Assembly (NCBI GenBank): GCA_947500035.1
Contig: CANMQP010000014.1
Span: 1 to 64,000 of the forward strand
Direction of reading: 5' to 3'
Source of the DNA: an uncultured Kiloniellaceae bacterium
GTDB taxonomy: Bacteria > Pseudomonadota > Alphaproteobacteria > Kiloniellales > Kiloniellaceae
DNA: 64,000 bases
In this document: one piece after another, positions 30,393-38,819 of the stretch
Position numbering within the stretch: position 1 is the first letter of the stretch
How the letters are laid out: the number at the start of each line of letters is the position of its first letter
The notes under the pieces: model-generated
The model's database searches: none
Told to the model about the DNA's origin: nothing
Seen by the model: the letters and a program-made list of their open reading frames with translations, nothing else
Program-made: the position numbers and the translations under genes

Positions 30393-31121
30393 ATGGCGGC
30401 ACCGGGTGCTCCTCTGTCAGAAAGCAAGTTACAGCCGGTCGAGTGGCGCATCGATGACGCGCCAGTCGCCTATCCAGACGCCGTGACCTTCATGGACCAA
30501 CGCGTTGCGCAGATCCGCGCCGGCACGGCAAGGGATGCCGTCTGGCTGCTGGAGCATCCCAGTCTCTACACCGCGGGCACCTCCGCGCAGGAAGCCGACC
30601 TGATCCAGCCCGACCGCTTTCCGGTCTATAAAAGCGGGCGCGGCGGTCAGTACACCTACCATGGTCCGGGACAGCGGGTCGGCTACGTCATGCTCGATCT
30701 CAGGAACCGCAACAACGATCTCAGATGCTACGTGCATGATCTGGAAGAATGGATCATCCGCACCCTGGCCAGCTTCAACGTGCAAGGCGAGCGCCGCGAA
30801 GGTCGGGTCGGGATCTGGGTGGACCGGGGTCAGGGCCGCGAAGACAAGATCGCCGCCATCGGCGTGCGGGTCCGGCGGTGGGTGGCGTTCCACGGCATCG
30901 CCATCAACCTGGACCCGGACCTCTCCCACTTCGAGGGGATCGTGCCCTGCGGCATCGCCGAGCACGGCGTGACTTCGCTGGCGGATCTGGGCCTGCCCGT
31001 AACCATGGCCGATCTGGACGTCGCCCTGCGCGCGGCCTTCGAAGAGGTCTTCGGACGCGAAATCGCACAGCAGGACGCGAGCGCTGACAGCAGCGCCGCC
31101 GCAGTATCCGCACCGGCGTAA
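30393..31121 (+). CDS. lipB: Octanoyl-[acyl-carrier-protein]:protein N-octanoyltransferase
   Basis: A 242-residue enzyme that moves octanoate from acyl carrier protein to the lipoyl domains of 2-oxoacid dehydrogenases and the glycine cleavage H protein. Signature segments are [57 protein letters not shown] (with the catalytic lysine) and [15 protein letters not shown] (the acyl-thioester cysteine). Length is a little above average because of a C-terminal Ala/Ser tail. It is followed 10 bp later by the pabB/pabC fusion, probably in one transcript. Confidence 0.95.
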   Translation: MAAPGAPLSESKLQPVEWRIDDAPVAYPDAVTFMDQRVAQIRAGTARDAVWLLEHPSLYTAGTSAQEADLIQPDRFPVYKSGRGGQYTYHGPGQRVGYVMLDLRNRNNDLRCYVHDLEEWIIRTLASFNVQGERREGRVGIWVDRGQGREDKIAAIGVRVRRWVAFHGIAINLDPDLSHFEGIVPCGIAEHGVTSLADLGLPVTMADLDVALRAAFEEVFGREIAQQDASADSSAAAVSAPA

Positions 31122-31131
31122 AACCAAAGCC

Positions 31132-33051
31132 ATGACACTGGACGGTCTCGATAGCTCCGAAGCCTTTGTGCTTCTCGACGACAACCTGGCGCCGGAGGGC
31201 CGGGCCTTGCTGTTCGAGAAGCCGGTGGAAATCCTGCGCTGCAACCGGCCGCAGGAGGCAGCATCGACCCTGAAGCGGATGGCCGATCTCACCGCCAGCG
31301 GTTACCACCTCGCGGGTTACTTTGCCTACGAACTGGGCTACCTCTTCGAGCCGCGGCTGGCCGGCCTGATCGAAGACCGTCTTGAGAAAACACAGAGCTC
31401 TTCCCCCCTGATCTGGATGGCCGCTTTTCACCCGCCACGTTCTCTCGGCACCGAGGCGCTCGCAAAAATCCTGGCGCACGCCGGACGCTATGAGACCTCC
31501 ACGCCGGAACTCTCGCTCACCCGCGAGGACTACATTGCCAAGGTCGGCAGGGTCCGGGACTACATTGCGGAGGGAGACGTCTATCAGATCAACCTCACCT
31601 TCAAGTATAACTTTAACTTTTCGGGAAATCCGGCTGCGTTTTATCGGGATTTGCGGGACAGACAACCGGTTTCCTATGGCGCGTTGATCCATGACCCAGC
31701 GTCCGGCGGTCCCGATTTGAAAAGACGGGGCTTCGATCTGCTCTCGCTCTCCCCCGAACTCTTTTTCCGGCGCGAAGCCAACCGCGTTTGGACCCGCCCG
31801 ATGAAAGGCACTGCCGCGCGCGGCCTGGACAGCGAAGGCGACGCGGCGCAGGCCGCCTGGCTGCGCAGCGATGAGAAATCCCGCGCCGAGAACCTGATGA
31901 TCGTCGATCTGCTGCGCAACGACATCGGCCGTGTCGCGGAGACCGGCAGCGTCGAGGTCACCGACCTCTTCACGGTCGAGACCTACCGCACGGTGCTGCA
32001 GATGACATCGGGCATCACCGCAAAGCTCCAGGATGACGTAAGCTTCCAGGACATCATCCCAAAGATCTTTCCCTGCGGCTCGATCACCGGCGCGCCGAAA
32101 GTCCGCGCCATGGAGATCATCCAGGAATTGGAGCCGGAAGCGCGCGGCGTCTACACCGGCGCCATCGGCATGATCGAACCCAACGGCGACTGCCGCTTTA
32201 ACGTGGCGATCCGCACGCTGATGATCGAGGTTGCTAACGACGGCGCGCAAGAGACTGCACGCAAAGCGGAAATGGGAATCGGCAGCGGGATCGTCTACGA
32301 TTCCAACCCCGCTGACGAATACGACGAGTGCCTGCTGAAAGGACAGTTTCTGACCACCGCAATGGAAGACTTCGAACTGATCGAGACCATGGTTTGGCGC
32401 CCGGAGTCGGGTTACCACTTGTTGGACTACCATTTGGAACGCCTGGAAGACTCGGCGCGGTACTTCGGCTTCAGGCATGACGCCGCGGCGGTTGAGCGCG
32501 TCCTGAAGGAAACTGCCGTACCGCTGACGGACGGACACTATAGGGTGCGGCTGCTCTTGAATCGGCAGGGCGACATTTCGATCACCAGCACAGCGCTGGC
32601 GCCGCCCGACCGGGATGCAACATTTCGCTTCGTCATCTCGGAGCACAGGATCGACAGCCGCGACCCCTTCTTCCGGCACAAGACCACGCGGCGGCAGCTC
32701 TACGACAGGGAGTACGCCCGCTGGCACGAAGCCACGGGCTGCGATGAAGTGCTGTTCCTGAACGAGCGCGACGAGTTGGCCGAAGGCAGCCGAACCAACG
32801 TTTTCCTTGAACGTGACGGCATGCTGGTCACCCCGCCCCTCTCCAGCGGCGCGCTGCCCGGGACCCTGCGCCGGGCCCTGATCGAGGACGAACCCCGCGT
32901 CGCGACCGAGGCCGTTCTGACACTGAAGGATCTGGAAGGCACAATGCGTGTCCTTTTTGGTAACTCGGTACGCGGGCTCCAGCAGGCGAAACAGCTTTTC
33001 GCTGATAGCAGCGATGATGACCGCTTTGCCGCTGAGAGAGAGGCGCATTGA
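31132..33051 (+). CDS. pabB: Aminodeoxychorismate synthase component I fused to aminodeoxychorismate lyase
   Basis: A 639-residue fusion for p-aminobenzoate, and so folate, synthesis. Residues 1-380 are PabB: GYFAYELGYLFE, GDVYQINLTFKY and the RPMKGTAARG motif whose lysine (about 225) marks aminodeoxychorismate rather than anthranilate synthase, then CGSITGAPKVRAMEII and GIGSGIVYDSNPADEYDE. From about 390 to the end is a class IV aminotransferase-fold lyase (PabC-like) with the pyridoxal-phosphate lysine in RHKTTRRQLYD and NERDELAEGSRTNVFLE. Both steps from chorismate would be in one chain. No pabA is adjacent. Confidence 0.93.
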   Translation: MTLDGLDSSEAFVLLDDNLAPEGRALLFEKPVEILRCNRPQEAASTLKRMADLTASGYHLAGYFAYELGYLFEPRLAGLIEDRLEKTQSSSPLIWMAAFHPPRSLGTEALAKILAHAGRYETSTPELSLTREDYIAKVGRVRDYIAEGDVYQINLTFKYNFNFSGNPAAFYRDLRDRQPVSYGALIHDPASGGPDLKRRGFDLLSLSPELFFRREANRVWTRPMKGTAARGLDSEGDAAQAAWLRSDEKSRAENLMIVDLLRNDIGRVAETGSVEVTDLFTVETYRTVLQMTSGITAKLQDDVSFQDIIPKIFPCGSITGAPKVRAMEIIQELEPEARGVYTGAIGMIEPNGDCRFNVAIRTLMIEVANDGAQETARKAEMGIGSGIVYDSNPADEYDECLLKGQFLTTAMEDFELIETMVWRPESGYHLLDYHLERLEDSARYFGFRHDAAAVERVLKETAVPLTDGHYRVRLLLNRQGDISITSTALAPPDRDATFRFVISEHRIDSRDPFFRHKTTRRQLYDREYARWHEATGCDEVLFLNERDELAEGSRTNVFLERDGMLVTPPLSSGALPGTLRRALIEDEPRVATEAVLTLKDLEGTMRVLFGNSVRGLQQAKQLFADSSDDDRFAAEREAH

Positions 33052-33086
33052 GGTGTTCGGACCTTAGAGCGAAGTGAGAGGGACTG

Positions 33087-33395
33087 ATGCTATCCAGGAA
33101 AAAATCCAGGGTCATTGTGTTCGAAGGGCAAAAATACCGATGGAGCGTTTCCGGTGACAGCGGATACAGCGTGTTGGTTGTTCAACATACCGAAACCGAC
33201 GGACAGCGGCTGGAGATCATCACCTCACTGGTGGAAGGACCGACGGTGAATGCGATAACCCCGTCGTTTGTCGTCCAAACGATCAAAGACGCCTTGAAGA
33301 CCGGCTGGACTCCGTTGCAAAAAGCCCCGCCTCTGGAACTCTCGCTGAACGCAGTTGGCCGATTGGAAATCAGGCGAGGCCTTGCAACGGGCTAG
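33087..33395 (+). CDS. Conserved small protein of unknown function
   Basis: A 102-residue soluble protein. The pattern EGQKYRWSVSGDSGYSVLVVQHTETDGQRLEI followed by a NAITPSFVVQTIKDALKTGWTPLQ helix and a PLELSL strand is one I have seen in uncharacterised proteins of several phyla, but no function is known. GAGAGGGACTG precedes the ATG. It follows the pab fusion by 35 bp on the same strand and could be its third cistron. Confidence 0.65.
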   Translation: MLSRKKSRVIVFEGQKYRWSVSGDSGYSVLVVQHTETDGQRLEIITSLVEGPTVNAITPSFVVQTIKDALKTGWTPLQKAPPLELSLNAVGRLEIRRGLATG

Positions 33396-33403
33396 CCTTG
33401 ACC

Positions 33404-33778
33404 TCACCCCAAGGCCTCGAAGTGATCTTCGCGCAGCAGTGCGGAGCCGTCCGGCTGAAGCACCCATAGCTCCCTGGTGATTACGCCGTGCGCATTGTTC
33501 ATCTGCCAACGTGAGGTCAAAAGCGCTGCTGTTTCACTTTCGACAGTGAATTCTGGCTCCAGATATTCGACGTCGCAAAAGCCGTCACCGATCACCTTGG
33601 CCCACAGGCCTTCGATCTCCGAACGGCCCGTGAAGGTGCCGAAGGGCTTGGCGACCACGACGGCGCCTTCTTCGTAACAGGCGGCGCAGGCGGCGGCGTC
33701 GCCGGTATTGAACGCGGCTTTCCACTTTTCACTACCTGCTTCAGCTGCGGAGATCACGGCGTTGTTCTGGTTAGACAT
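33404..33778 (-). CDS. SnoaL/NTF2-like protein (DUF4440 type)
   Basis: A 124-residue cone-shaped fold protein: KWKAAFNTGDAAACAACYEEGAVVVAKPFGTFTGRSEIEGLWAKVI then three long strands ending TRELWVLQPDGSALLREDHFEAL. This matches the nuclear-transport-factor-2 superfamily branch of stand-alone ketosteroid-isomerase-like proteins. No catalytic role can be assigned. It is convergent with the gene at 33087 and lies opposite a LysR gene whose start is 120 bp away, which may control it. Confidence 0.78.
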   Translation of the reverse strand: MSNQNNAVISAAEAGSEKWKAAFNTGDAAACAACYEEGAVVVAKPFGTFTGRSEIEGLWAKVIGDGFCDVEYLEPEFTVESETAALLTSRWQMNNAHGVITRELWVLQPDGSALLREDHFEALG

Positions 33779-33898
33779 TTCTTACTCCTCTTTCTAAAGC
33801 GGCTCCCCGGTGGGGAAGCTCCGGCCTTTGATATAGAGGATGCATCAAATTAGGATAATTCATTGATTTTCGAAATAATTGTTTATAAAAATTAAACA

Positions 33899-34789
33899 AT
33901 GAAACCGAACTTCAACGACATGATGGCTTTTGCGGAGGTGGTGGAGACCGGCTCCTTCACGGCGGCTGCGAAACGCCTTGGCCGGGGCAAGTCCTCCCTC
34001 AGCCAAAGCATCACCCGGCTCGAGCGCGACCTGGGTGTCCGGCTGATCCAGCGCACGACGCGCCGCTTGTCCCTCACCGAAGCCGGTCAGAGATTTTACC
34101 GTCACTGCGGGAACATCCGGGAGATCCATGCGCTGGCGCTGGAAGATGCCCGTTCGGAAGCCGGTGCGCTTTCGGGACGCCTCTGCATCACCGCGCCGCA
34201 CGCACTGGCATCGGCCTTCGTCCGTCCGGCGGTCACCGCGTTTCTGACGGAACACCCAGCTGCCGAGCTGGTCTTTCACAGTGATGACGGGCAGCTCAAT
34301 CTCGTTGACCACGGCATCGACCTGGCGATCCGGGTCGACATGCCGCAGGACCAATCCCTCAAAGTTTCGAAGCTGGGCGAATTCCGGGATCTGCTCTGTG
34401 CGCACAAAGACCTCGTTGCCGACCGTGGCGGCCTACCTGTTGATCTGGTAGCTCTGAAGGGTTGGCCCCATATCGGTAATCAATGGCAAGGCCCGCAGGT
34501 CCTCTACCAGCGTCAGGGCGAAGCGGCGCTGCGGGTCACGCCTCAGGTCCGCTGCAACGCCTTCCACGATGTTCTGGGCTTTGTCAGAGATGGACTGGGC
34601 GTCGCGTTGTTACCCGATATCGCAATCCGGGAGGAGCTGCGTTCAGGCGAGATCCTCTCGCTCTTTCCCCAAGACGAGATCGCGCCGGTCGCTATCTATG
34701 CCGCTCACGCCTTCGACAGCTTTCAGCCGAGACGAGTTAGCGCCTTCATTACCTGCCTAAAGCAGGTTCTCGCGCAAGAGGTTCAGTGA
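33899..34789 (+). CDS. LysR-family regulator
   Basis: A 296-residue LysR regulator with the CrgA/AaeR-like start MKPNFNDMMAFAEVVETGSFTAAAKRLGRGKSSLSQSITRLERDLGVRLIQRTTRRLSLTEAG and an effector domain beginning GRLCITAPHALA. The 120-bp AT-rich region upstream is shared with the divergent SnoaL-like gene, its likely target. It has no clear ribosome binding site. It converges with the next LysR gene and overlaps it by 7 bp at the 3' ends. Confidence 0.87.
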   Translation: MKPNFNDMMAFAEVVETGSFTAAAKRLGRGKSSLSQSITRLERDLGVRLIQRTTRRLSLTEAGQRFYRHCGNIREIHALALEDARSEAGALSGRLCITAPHALASAFVRPAVTAFLTEHPAAELVFHSDDGQLNLVDHGIDLAIRVDMPQDQSLKVSKLGEFRDLLCAHKDLVADRGGLPVDLVALKGWPHIGNQWQGPQVLYQRQGEAALRVTPQVRCNAFHDVLGFVRDGLGVALLPDIAIREELRSGEILSLFPQDEIAPVAIYAAHAFDSFQPRRVSAFITCLKQVLAQEVQ

Positions 34790-35694
34790 TCTAGCCCATC
34801 AGCCCGACTCTGGGCAATCAACCAGTCGCGCATGCGATTAACATGTTCGGCATTGCGGGGGCTCCGGGGCGCGACGATGTAGAACCCCATCTCGCTTTTC
34901 ATGGTCATCTCCAAAGGACGGCAGAGCCGCCCCGCCGCCAAATCGTCCTCGACCATGGGATCACTCGCCAGGGCAACACCCTGTCCGGCCAGCGCCGCGT
35001 CGAGCGCGAGCGAAGTCTGGCTGAACTTCAGAGCCCGGGAAATCGCCATGGGCTTGCCGCCCTCAAGCTGCCCCTGAGACATCTGCTCCAGAAAGACCGG
35101 CCAGAGGCCGTGGGCGTCATGCAGCAAGACATGCCGCGCGAGGTCTTCCGGTTTCCGGATCGGATGCTTTCCCGCCTGCAGCGCGGGACTGCACACGGGG
35201 TAGACGTCAAAGGGAAAGAGCAATTCTGCGGTTAAGCCCGGACCAAAAGGCGGCCGCCCCTGACGCACGGCGATGTCCACACCATCGCTTTGAAAGTTGG
35301 CAAGTCCCTGCCCCGCCACGACCCGCACATCGAGGTCGGGATGGCTTTCCATGAATTCCCCCAGGCGCGGCACCAGCCACTTTCCGGCGAAGGAGGGCGT
35401 GACACTGAGTGTCAGCACCGCCTGCTGCGGACGGATCTCTTGCGTCGCGTCAGCGATCAGGCGGAAGGCCCGTTGCACCGGCGCGAGATACTTGCGGCCT
35501 TCTTCGGTTAGCGCCAGACCGCGTGGCAAACGCTCGAAGAGTTTGGCGTTCAACGCGTCTTCCAGCCCGCGCACCTGTTGCGCAACTGCGCCCTGGGTGA
35601 CACCGATCTCCTCGGCGGCCAGCCGGAAGTTCAGGTGACGCCCGGCGGCTTCAAAGGCCTTGAGTGCGTTGAGGGGCGGCAAGCGAGATGGCAC
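34783..35694 (-). CDS. LysR-family regulator, GcvA-like
   Basis: A 303-residue regulator beginning MPSRLPPLNALKAFEAAGRHLNFRLAAEEIGVTQGAVAQQVRGLEDALNAKLFERLPRGLALTEEG, the GcvA-subfamily signature, with effector domain LTLSVTPSFAGKWLVPRLGEF. The divergent SDR gene at 35850 (155-bp spacer) is its likely target. It converges with the preceding LysR gene. Confidence 0.87.
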   Translation of the reverse strand: MPSRLPPLNALKAFEAAGRHLNFRLAAEEIGVTQGAVAQQVRGLEDALNAKLFERLPRGLALTEEGRKYLAPVQRAFRLIADATQEIRPQQAVLTLSVTPSFAGKWLVPRLGEFMESHPDLDVRVVAGQGLANFQSDGVDIAVRQGRPPFGPGLTAELLFPFDVYPVCSPALQAGKHPIRKPEDLARHVLLHDAHGLWPVFLEQMSQGQLEGGKPMAISRALKFSQTSLALDAALAGQGVALASDPMVEDDLAAGRLCRPLEMTMKSEMGFYIVAPRSPRNAEHVNRMRDWLIAQSRADGLDH

Positions 35695-35849
35695 GGCGGT
35701 TCCCGAAAATAGACTCAGATCGAAGCCTGTAGATTTTCTACAGTCATAGGCCTCGATTTCTGACTAGTCAATGACCACTGCCCGCGTCACTTCTAAACAG
35801 GGGCGCAGCATCCCCCCAATCAACAAGCGGCCCAAACAAGGAACCAAAC

Positions 35850-36554
35850 ATGAGCAGCGAAAAAGTAGCCATCATCACCGCCGGCGGCAGCGGCATGGGC
35901 GCAGGCGCCGCACGCCGGCTGGCGCAGGACGGCTTTAAGGTCGCGGTCCTGTCCTCCTCCGGCAAGGGCGAAGCCCTGGCGGAGGAACTGGGCGGCATCG
36001 GCGTCACCGGATCGAACCAGTCGCCCGAAGACCTGCAACGGCTCGTAGATCTGACCATGGAGAAATGGGGCCGCGTGGATGTTCTGGTCAACAGCGCCGG
36101 GCACGGTCCGCGCGCGCCGGTCCTGGAGCTGACCGACGAAGACTGGCATACGGGCATGGACGTCTACTTCATGAATGCTGTGCGTCCGACCCGGCTGGTG
36201 ACTCCGATCATGCAGAAACAAAAGTCCGGCATGATCATCAACATCTCGACCTTCGCGGCCTTCGAGCCCGATCCGGTCTTTCCGACATCGGGCGTTTTCC
36301 GTGCGGGTCTGGCCGCCTTCACCAAGCTCTTCTCGGACAAGTACGCGGCGGACAACATCCGCATGAACAACGTCCTGCCCGGCTTCATCGACAGCCTGCC
36401 GGAGAAGGAAGAGTTCCGTGCCCGCATTCCCATGGAGCGCTACGGCAAGAGCGAAGAGATCGCCGCGACGATCTCCTTCCTGGCCTCCGAAGGCGGCGGC
36501 TACATCACCGGCCAGAATATCCGGGTCGATGGCGGCATCACCCGCGCGGTCTAA
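35850..36554 (+). CDS. Short-chain dehydrogenase/reductase
   Basis: A 234-residue SDR enzyme: coenzyme loop TAGGSGMGAGAARRL, then NSAGHGPRAP and NISTFAAF. The catalytic tyrosine position is unusual: after the serine/threonine region the sequence runs FPTSGVFRAGLAAFTKLFSDKYAADNIRMN, where classical enzymes have Y-x-x-x-K. Here SGVFRAG carries Phe in place of Tyr and no lysine four residues on, so the canonical catalytic pair appears lost while coenzyme binding and the C-terminal GQNIRVDGGITR are kept. Possibly a non-classical or inactive member. Probably controlled by the GcvA-like regulator divergent to it. Confidence 0.83.
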   Translation: MSSEKVAIITAGGSGMGAGAARRLAQDGFKVAVLSSSGKGEALAEELGGIGVTGSNQSPEDLQRLVDLTMEKWGRVDVLVNSAGHGPRAPVLELTDEDWHTGMDVYFMNAVRPTRLVTPIMQKQKSGMIINISTFAAFEPDPVFPTSGVFRAGLAAFTKLFSDKYAADNIRMNNVLPGFIDSLPEKEEFRARIPMERYGKSEEIAATISFLASEGGGYITGQNIRVDGGITRAV

Positions 36555-36576
36555 GGCGGGACCAGCCTTGGGAGCA

Positions 36577-36604
36577 AAAGGCTGCGCCCCCGGGCGCGGC
36601 CTTT
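36577..36604 (+). terminator. Stem-loop after the SDR gene
   Basis: AAAGGCTGCGCCC pairs with GGGCGCGGCCTTT (13 bp with one G-U pair, 2-base nominal loop), 22 bp after the stop codon. It is followed by CCCCTTT rather than a clean U-run, so terminator function is likely but not certain. Confidence 0.55.
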
Positions 36605-36696
36605 CCCCTTTACGCTCCTCGACAAACCTTGGCTTTTGCCAGCTCCGGACGCTTGAGCTAAGACTCTGCGCCGTCCCTTTTTGTCGAGATAGCTTC

Positions 36697-37563
36697 ATGA
36701 ACGCCCAGAGTCTTTTGACGTTGCAGTCCCTTACTGCCGCCGAACTCAACGCTATTGCAGACCGTGCCATCGAACTGGCCCGCGACTTTGAAGAAAGAAA
36801 ACCGGTGCAAAGCCTGAAGGGCAAGCGCGTCGGCCTCATCGTCGAGGAACGCGGCTGGCGCAATACGACGGCCTTGGACCTGGGCATGCAACTGCTCGGT
36901 GCGCACTGCACGCAGATCACGGCTTCCCTCAGCGGCGCGGAGTCCCTGGAAGATCTTGCGCGTTACTTCGAGAACTGGTTCGACCTGATCGCCGTCCGCT
37001 GCCCAAGCCTGGAGCGGATGAGCGCACTCGCGGCGGCCACCCGGCTGCCTATCCTGAACCTCCGGACGCGGCAGAACCATCCTTGCGAAACCCTCGGTGA
37101 CCTCTGCTACGTGAAACAAACGCGCGGCAGCCTGGAAGACCTGACCGTGGCCGCCGTCGCGCCGGCGGGGAACATTCTGCATTCCTGGGCCGAAGCCGCC
37201 GAGATTCTGCCGCTCAAACTGATCCAGGTCTATCCGAAGTCACACTGGATCGACCGCGCGGCCTACCCTGCGCCGGGGGTCGAAACTACGGAGGATCTCT
37301 CATTTGCCCGAAAGGCCGATGTCCTGATCACGGACTGCTGGCCTGACGACACTTCGGGCCTCGCGCTGGAGGACCTACGGATCACGGCGGATTTCCTGGA
37401 CGGAGCAAGGGAGGACTGCCTCTTCATCCCCTGCCCTCCGGTCACCCGGGGCCAGGAAGTCTCAGCCGATGCGATAGAGCACCCGAAGTGCCGGAGCTAC
37501 ACCGCCAAGGCCTTTCTGATGCATGGCCAGAATGCCGTGATCGAGCGCGCTTTATTGCCTTAA
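36697..37563 (+). CDS. Divergent ornithine/aspartate carbamoyltransferase homologue
   Basis: A 288-residue protein with the two-domain transcarbamylase layout. LKGKRVGLIVEERGWRNTTALDLGMQLLG (about 40-68) aligns with the carbamoyl-phosphate loop, but the STRTR motif is replaced by GWRNT at 53-57, leaving only its arginine. SGAESLEDLARYFENWFDLIAVR, NHPCETLGDL (128-136) and a late IPCPPVTRGQEVSADAIEHP are preserved in order, though HCLP is altered. It may bind another phosphorylated donor, or be a non-catalytic relative. It begins at ATG 36697 after a terminator-like stem-loop and is followed by a GST remnant. No arginine-pathway gene is adjacent. Confidence 0.75.
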   Translation: MNAQSLLTLQSLTAAELNAIADRAIELARDFEERKPVQSLKGKRVGLIVEERGWRNTTALDLGMQLLGAHCTQITASLSGAESLEDLARYFENWFDLIAVRCPSLERMSALAAATRLPILNLRTRQNHPCETLGDLCYVKQTRGSLEDLTVAAVAPAGNILHSWAEAAEILPLKLIQVYPKSHWIDRAAYPAPGVETTEDLSFARKADVLITDCWPDDTSGLALEDLRITADFLDGAREDCLFIPCPPVTRGQEVSADAIEHPKCRSYTAKAFLMHGQNAVIERALLP

Positions 37564-37597
37564 TTCGCCCGAAACCTCAGATCTGCGAGGAGACGCG

Positions 37598-37834
37598 ATG
37601 CCTACCATCAAGCTCTGCGGAAACCGCTATAGCGGACGCGCCTACAAAGTCAGGCTGTTCCTGAAGCTCACGGATACGCCCCACTGTTACGAGGCCGTCG
37701 ACATCCTGCAGCCCCGTTCCGAGCGCCCCGCGATCTCCCGGGAGATCGCGGACTGGCCGGAGGTGGAAGCCTGGCTCACGCGGCTCAGTGAGCTGGAGCA
37801 TTGGCAGCACCCGGACGAGATGATGCGCACCTGA
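37598..37834 (+). pseudogene. Internally deleted glutathione S-transferase remnant
   Basis: A 78-codon frame with a good ribosome site (GAGGAG) begins like a full glutathione S-transferase, MPTIKLCGNRYSGRAYKVRLFLKL...YEAVDILQPRSERP, covering the first beta-alpha-beta of the thioredoxin domain. It then jumps directly to REIADWPEVEAWLTRLSELEHWQHPDEMM, which resembles the last helix of the same family. About 110-130 residues carrying the rest of the glutathione site and the helical domain are missing without a frameshift. A catalytically active GST is not expected. The join falls at a 22-bp perfect palindrome. Confidence 0.72.
37729..37750. repeat. 22-bp perfect palindrome at the GST deletion junction
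   Basis: CGCGATCTCCC is followed directly by its reverse complement GGGAGATCGCG. It lies exactly where the N-terminal and C-terminal GST segments meet, so it may mark the deletion event (fold-back or slippage at inverted repeats). It might also be a chance coding palindrome. Confidence 0.7.
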
Positions 37835-37841
37835 CCGGCTT

Positions 37842-38513
37842 TCAAAATCCGGAACGTCCGTTCATCTTCCTCCGGCGCCGCCCCGCCAGGGCGAACCCGG
37901 CCAAGCCCGCGCCGAAGAGCGCTAGCGAGCCTGGCTCCGGAACCGCCGCAGCGCCGGGCGCCGCCGCGAATCGCAGATTGTCGATAGACAAAGAACCGCG
38001 GGCTGGAAGCCCGTCAAGCATAGAGAAGCGAATCTCGGTAAAGGGCGCCATATCGTCGAACAGACCGAAGAGACCGTTTCGCCCTCCCATCACGTCTGCA
38101 ATGTCGAAGACCTCACCAGACCCCGAAATGGTAACCTCTATCGGGAACAAAATATCTGTAAAATCGGCGATGAACCCGACCACCGGAACCGGGAAGGTCC
38201 AGACCAGCTCGGCCAAGTCAAAACGGCCGCCATGCACTGTGCCTCGATAGCGCGAGGCACTAACCCCGTTGTCAATCACTGGTGTAAATCCTGAGTTTAC
38301 ACCAACGCGCGTTGAGACCACACCGCTTTCGAAGGTGATTGAAGTCTCGCCAAAATTGCTCGTGTCGAAGCTATCGAGGGTCACAGCCGCCCCACCGACT
38401 GCGCTGCTAAACGCGTCCAGATCGGTCACGGTTATGGGCGCCGCCTGTGCCATGCCTGCTGTCAGGCCAAGAACCAGCATCAGACCCGCCACAAGTGATT
38501 TGGTGTCTTTCAT
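37842..38513 (-). CDS. PEP-CTERM sorted exported protein 1
   Basis: A 223-residue exported protein. An N-terminal signal peptide (MKDTKSLVAGLMLVLGLTAGMAQA) precedes a mature beta-rich domain of about 165 residues that includes TLDSFDTSNFGETSITFESGVV. The C-terminus has the tripartite sorting signal: VPEPGS, a hydrophobic helix LALFGAGLAGFALA, then RRRRKM. Such proteins are processed by an exosortase and anchored to, or released through, the outer surface, often with exopolysaccharide. No exosortase gene is in the window. A tandem GGACAAA element lies about 190 bp upstream of the start. Confidence 0.9.
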   Translation of the reverse strand: MKDTKSLVAGLMLVLGLTAGMAQAAPITVTDLDAFSSAVGGAAVTLDSFDTSNFGETSITFESGVVSTRVGVNSGFTPVIDNGVSASRYRGTVHGGRFDLAELVWTFPVPVVGFIADFTDILFPIEVTISGSGEVFDIADVMGGRNGLFGLFDDMAPFTEIRFSMLDGLPARGSLSIDNLRFAAAPGAAAVPEPGSLALFGAGLAGFALAGRRRRKMNGRSGF

Positions 38514-38700
38514 TAGTCGTTCCTCGCAGCCACTGCCCCCTGATCGCTGATCACGCGACGGTGGCCAAACAGCGGCTATGGTTAATTTGCCTCAAAGCCG
38601 ATAGGAAGCCGGATGCCTGCACATTGCTGCTCCCCCGGGCCTGAGACTGCCGACGGCAATAAGGGCAGCTTTGCCACCGAAGTTGAAGAGGAACGGCGCC

Positions 38701-38730
38701 TTTTGTCCAAAATCTGCGCAATTTTGTCCA
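38701..38730 (-). promoter_or_regulatory. Tandem GGACAAA-N14-GGACAAA element upstream of PEP-CTERM gene 1
   Basis: Read toward the gene (minus strand), GGACAAA occurs at 38729-38723 and again at 38708-38702, separated by 14 bases that include TTGCGCA. The same pair, same spacing and same inner TTGCGCA, in the same orientation and at a similar distance, precedes PEP-CTERM gene 2 (40843-40870). The 21-bp period places both sites on one face of the helix, suggesting a dimeric or tandem-binding activator. The remaining part of this 306-bp gap shows nothing else I recognise. Confidence 0.65.
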
Positions 38731-38819
38731 GTACGTTACATTGCATGGTTAAGACTGAGCGCCAAAAGCTGCAGGATCAGCAGGTTTTAGCCGCCGCGAG
38801 CAGACAGAGAAAAGCCTTA

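Noticed and set aside
30904-33048. Minus-strand open frame of about 710 codons opposite lipB and pabB
   Set aside because: Antisense to two strongly conserved genes; no domain or ribosome site of its own.
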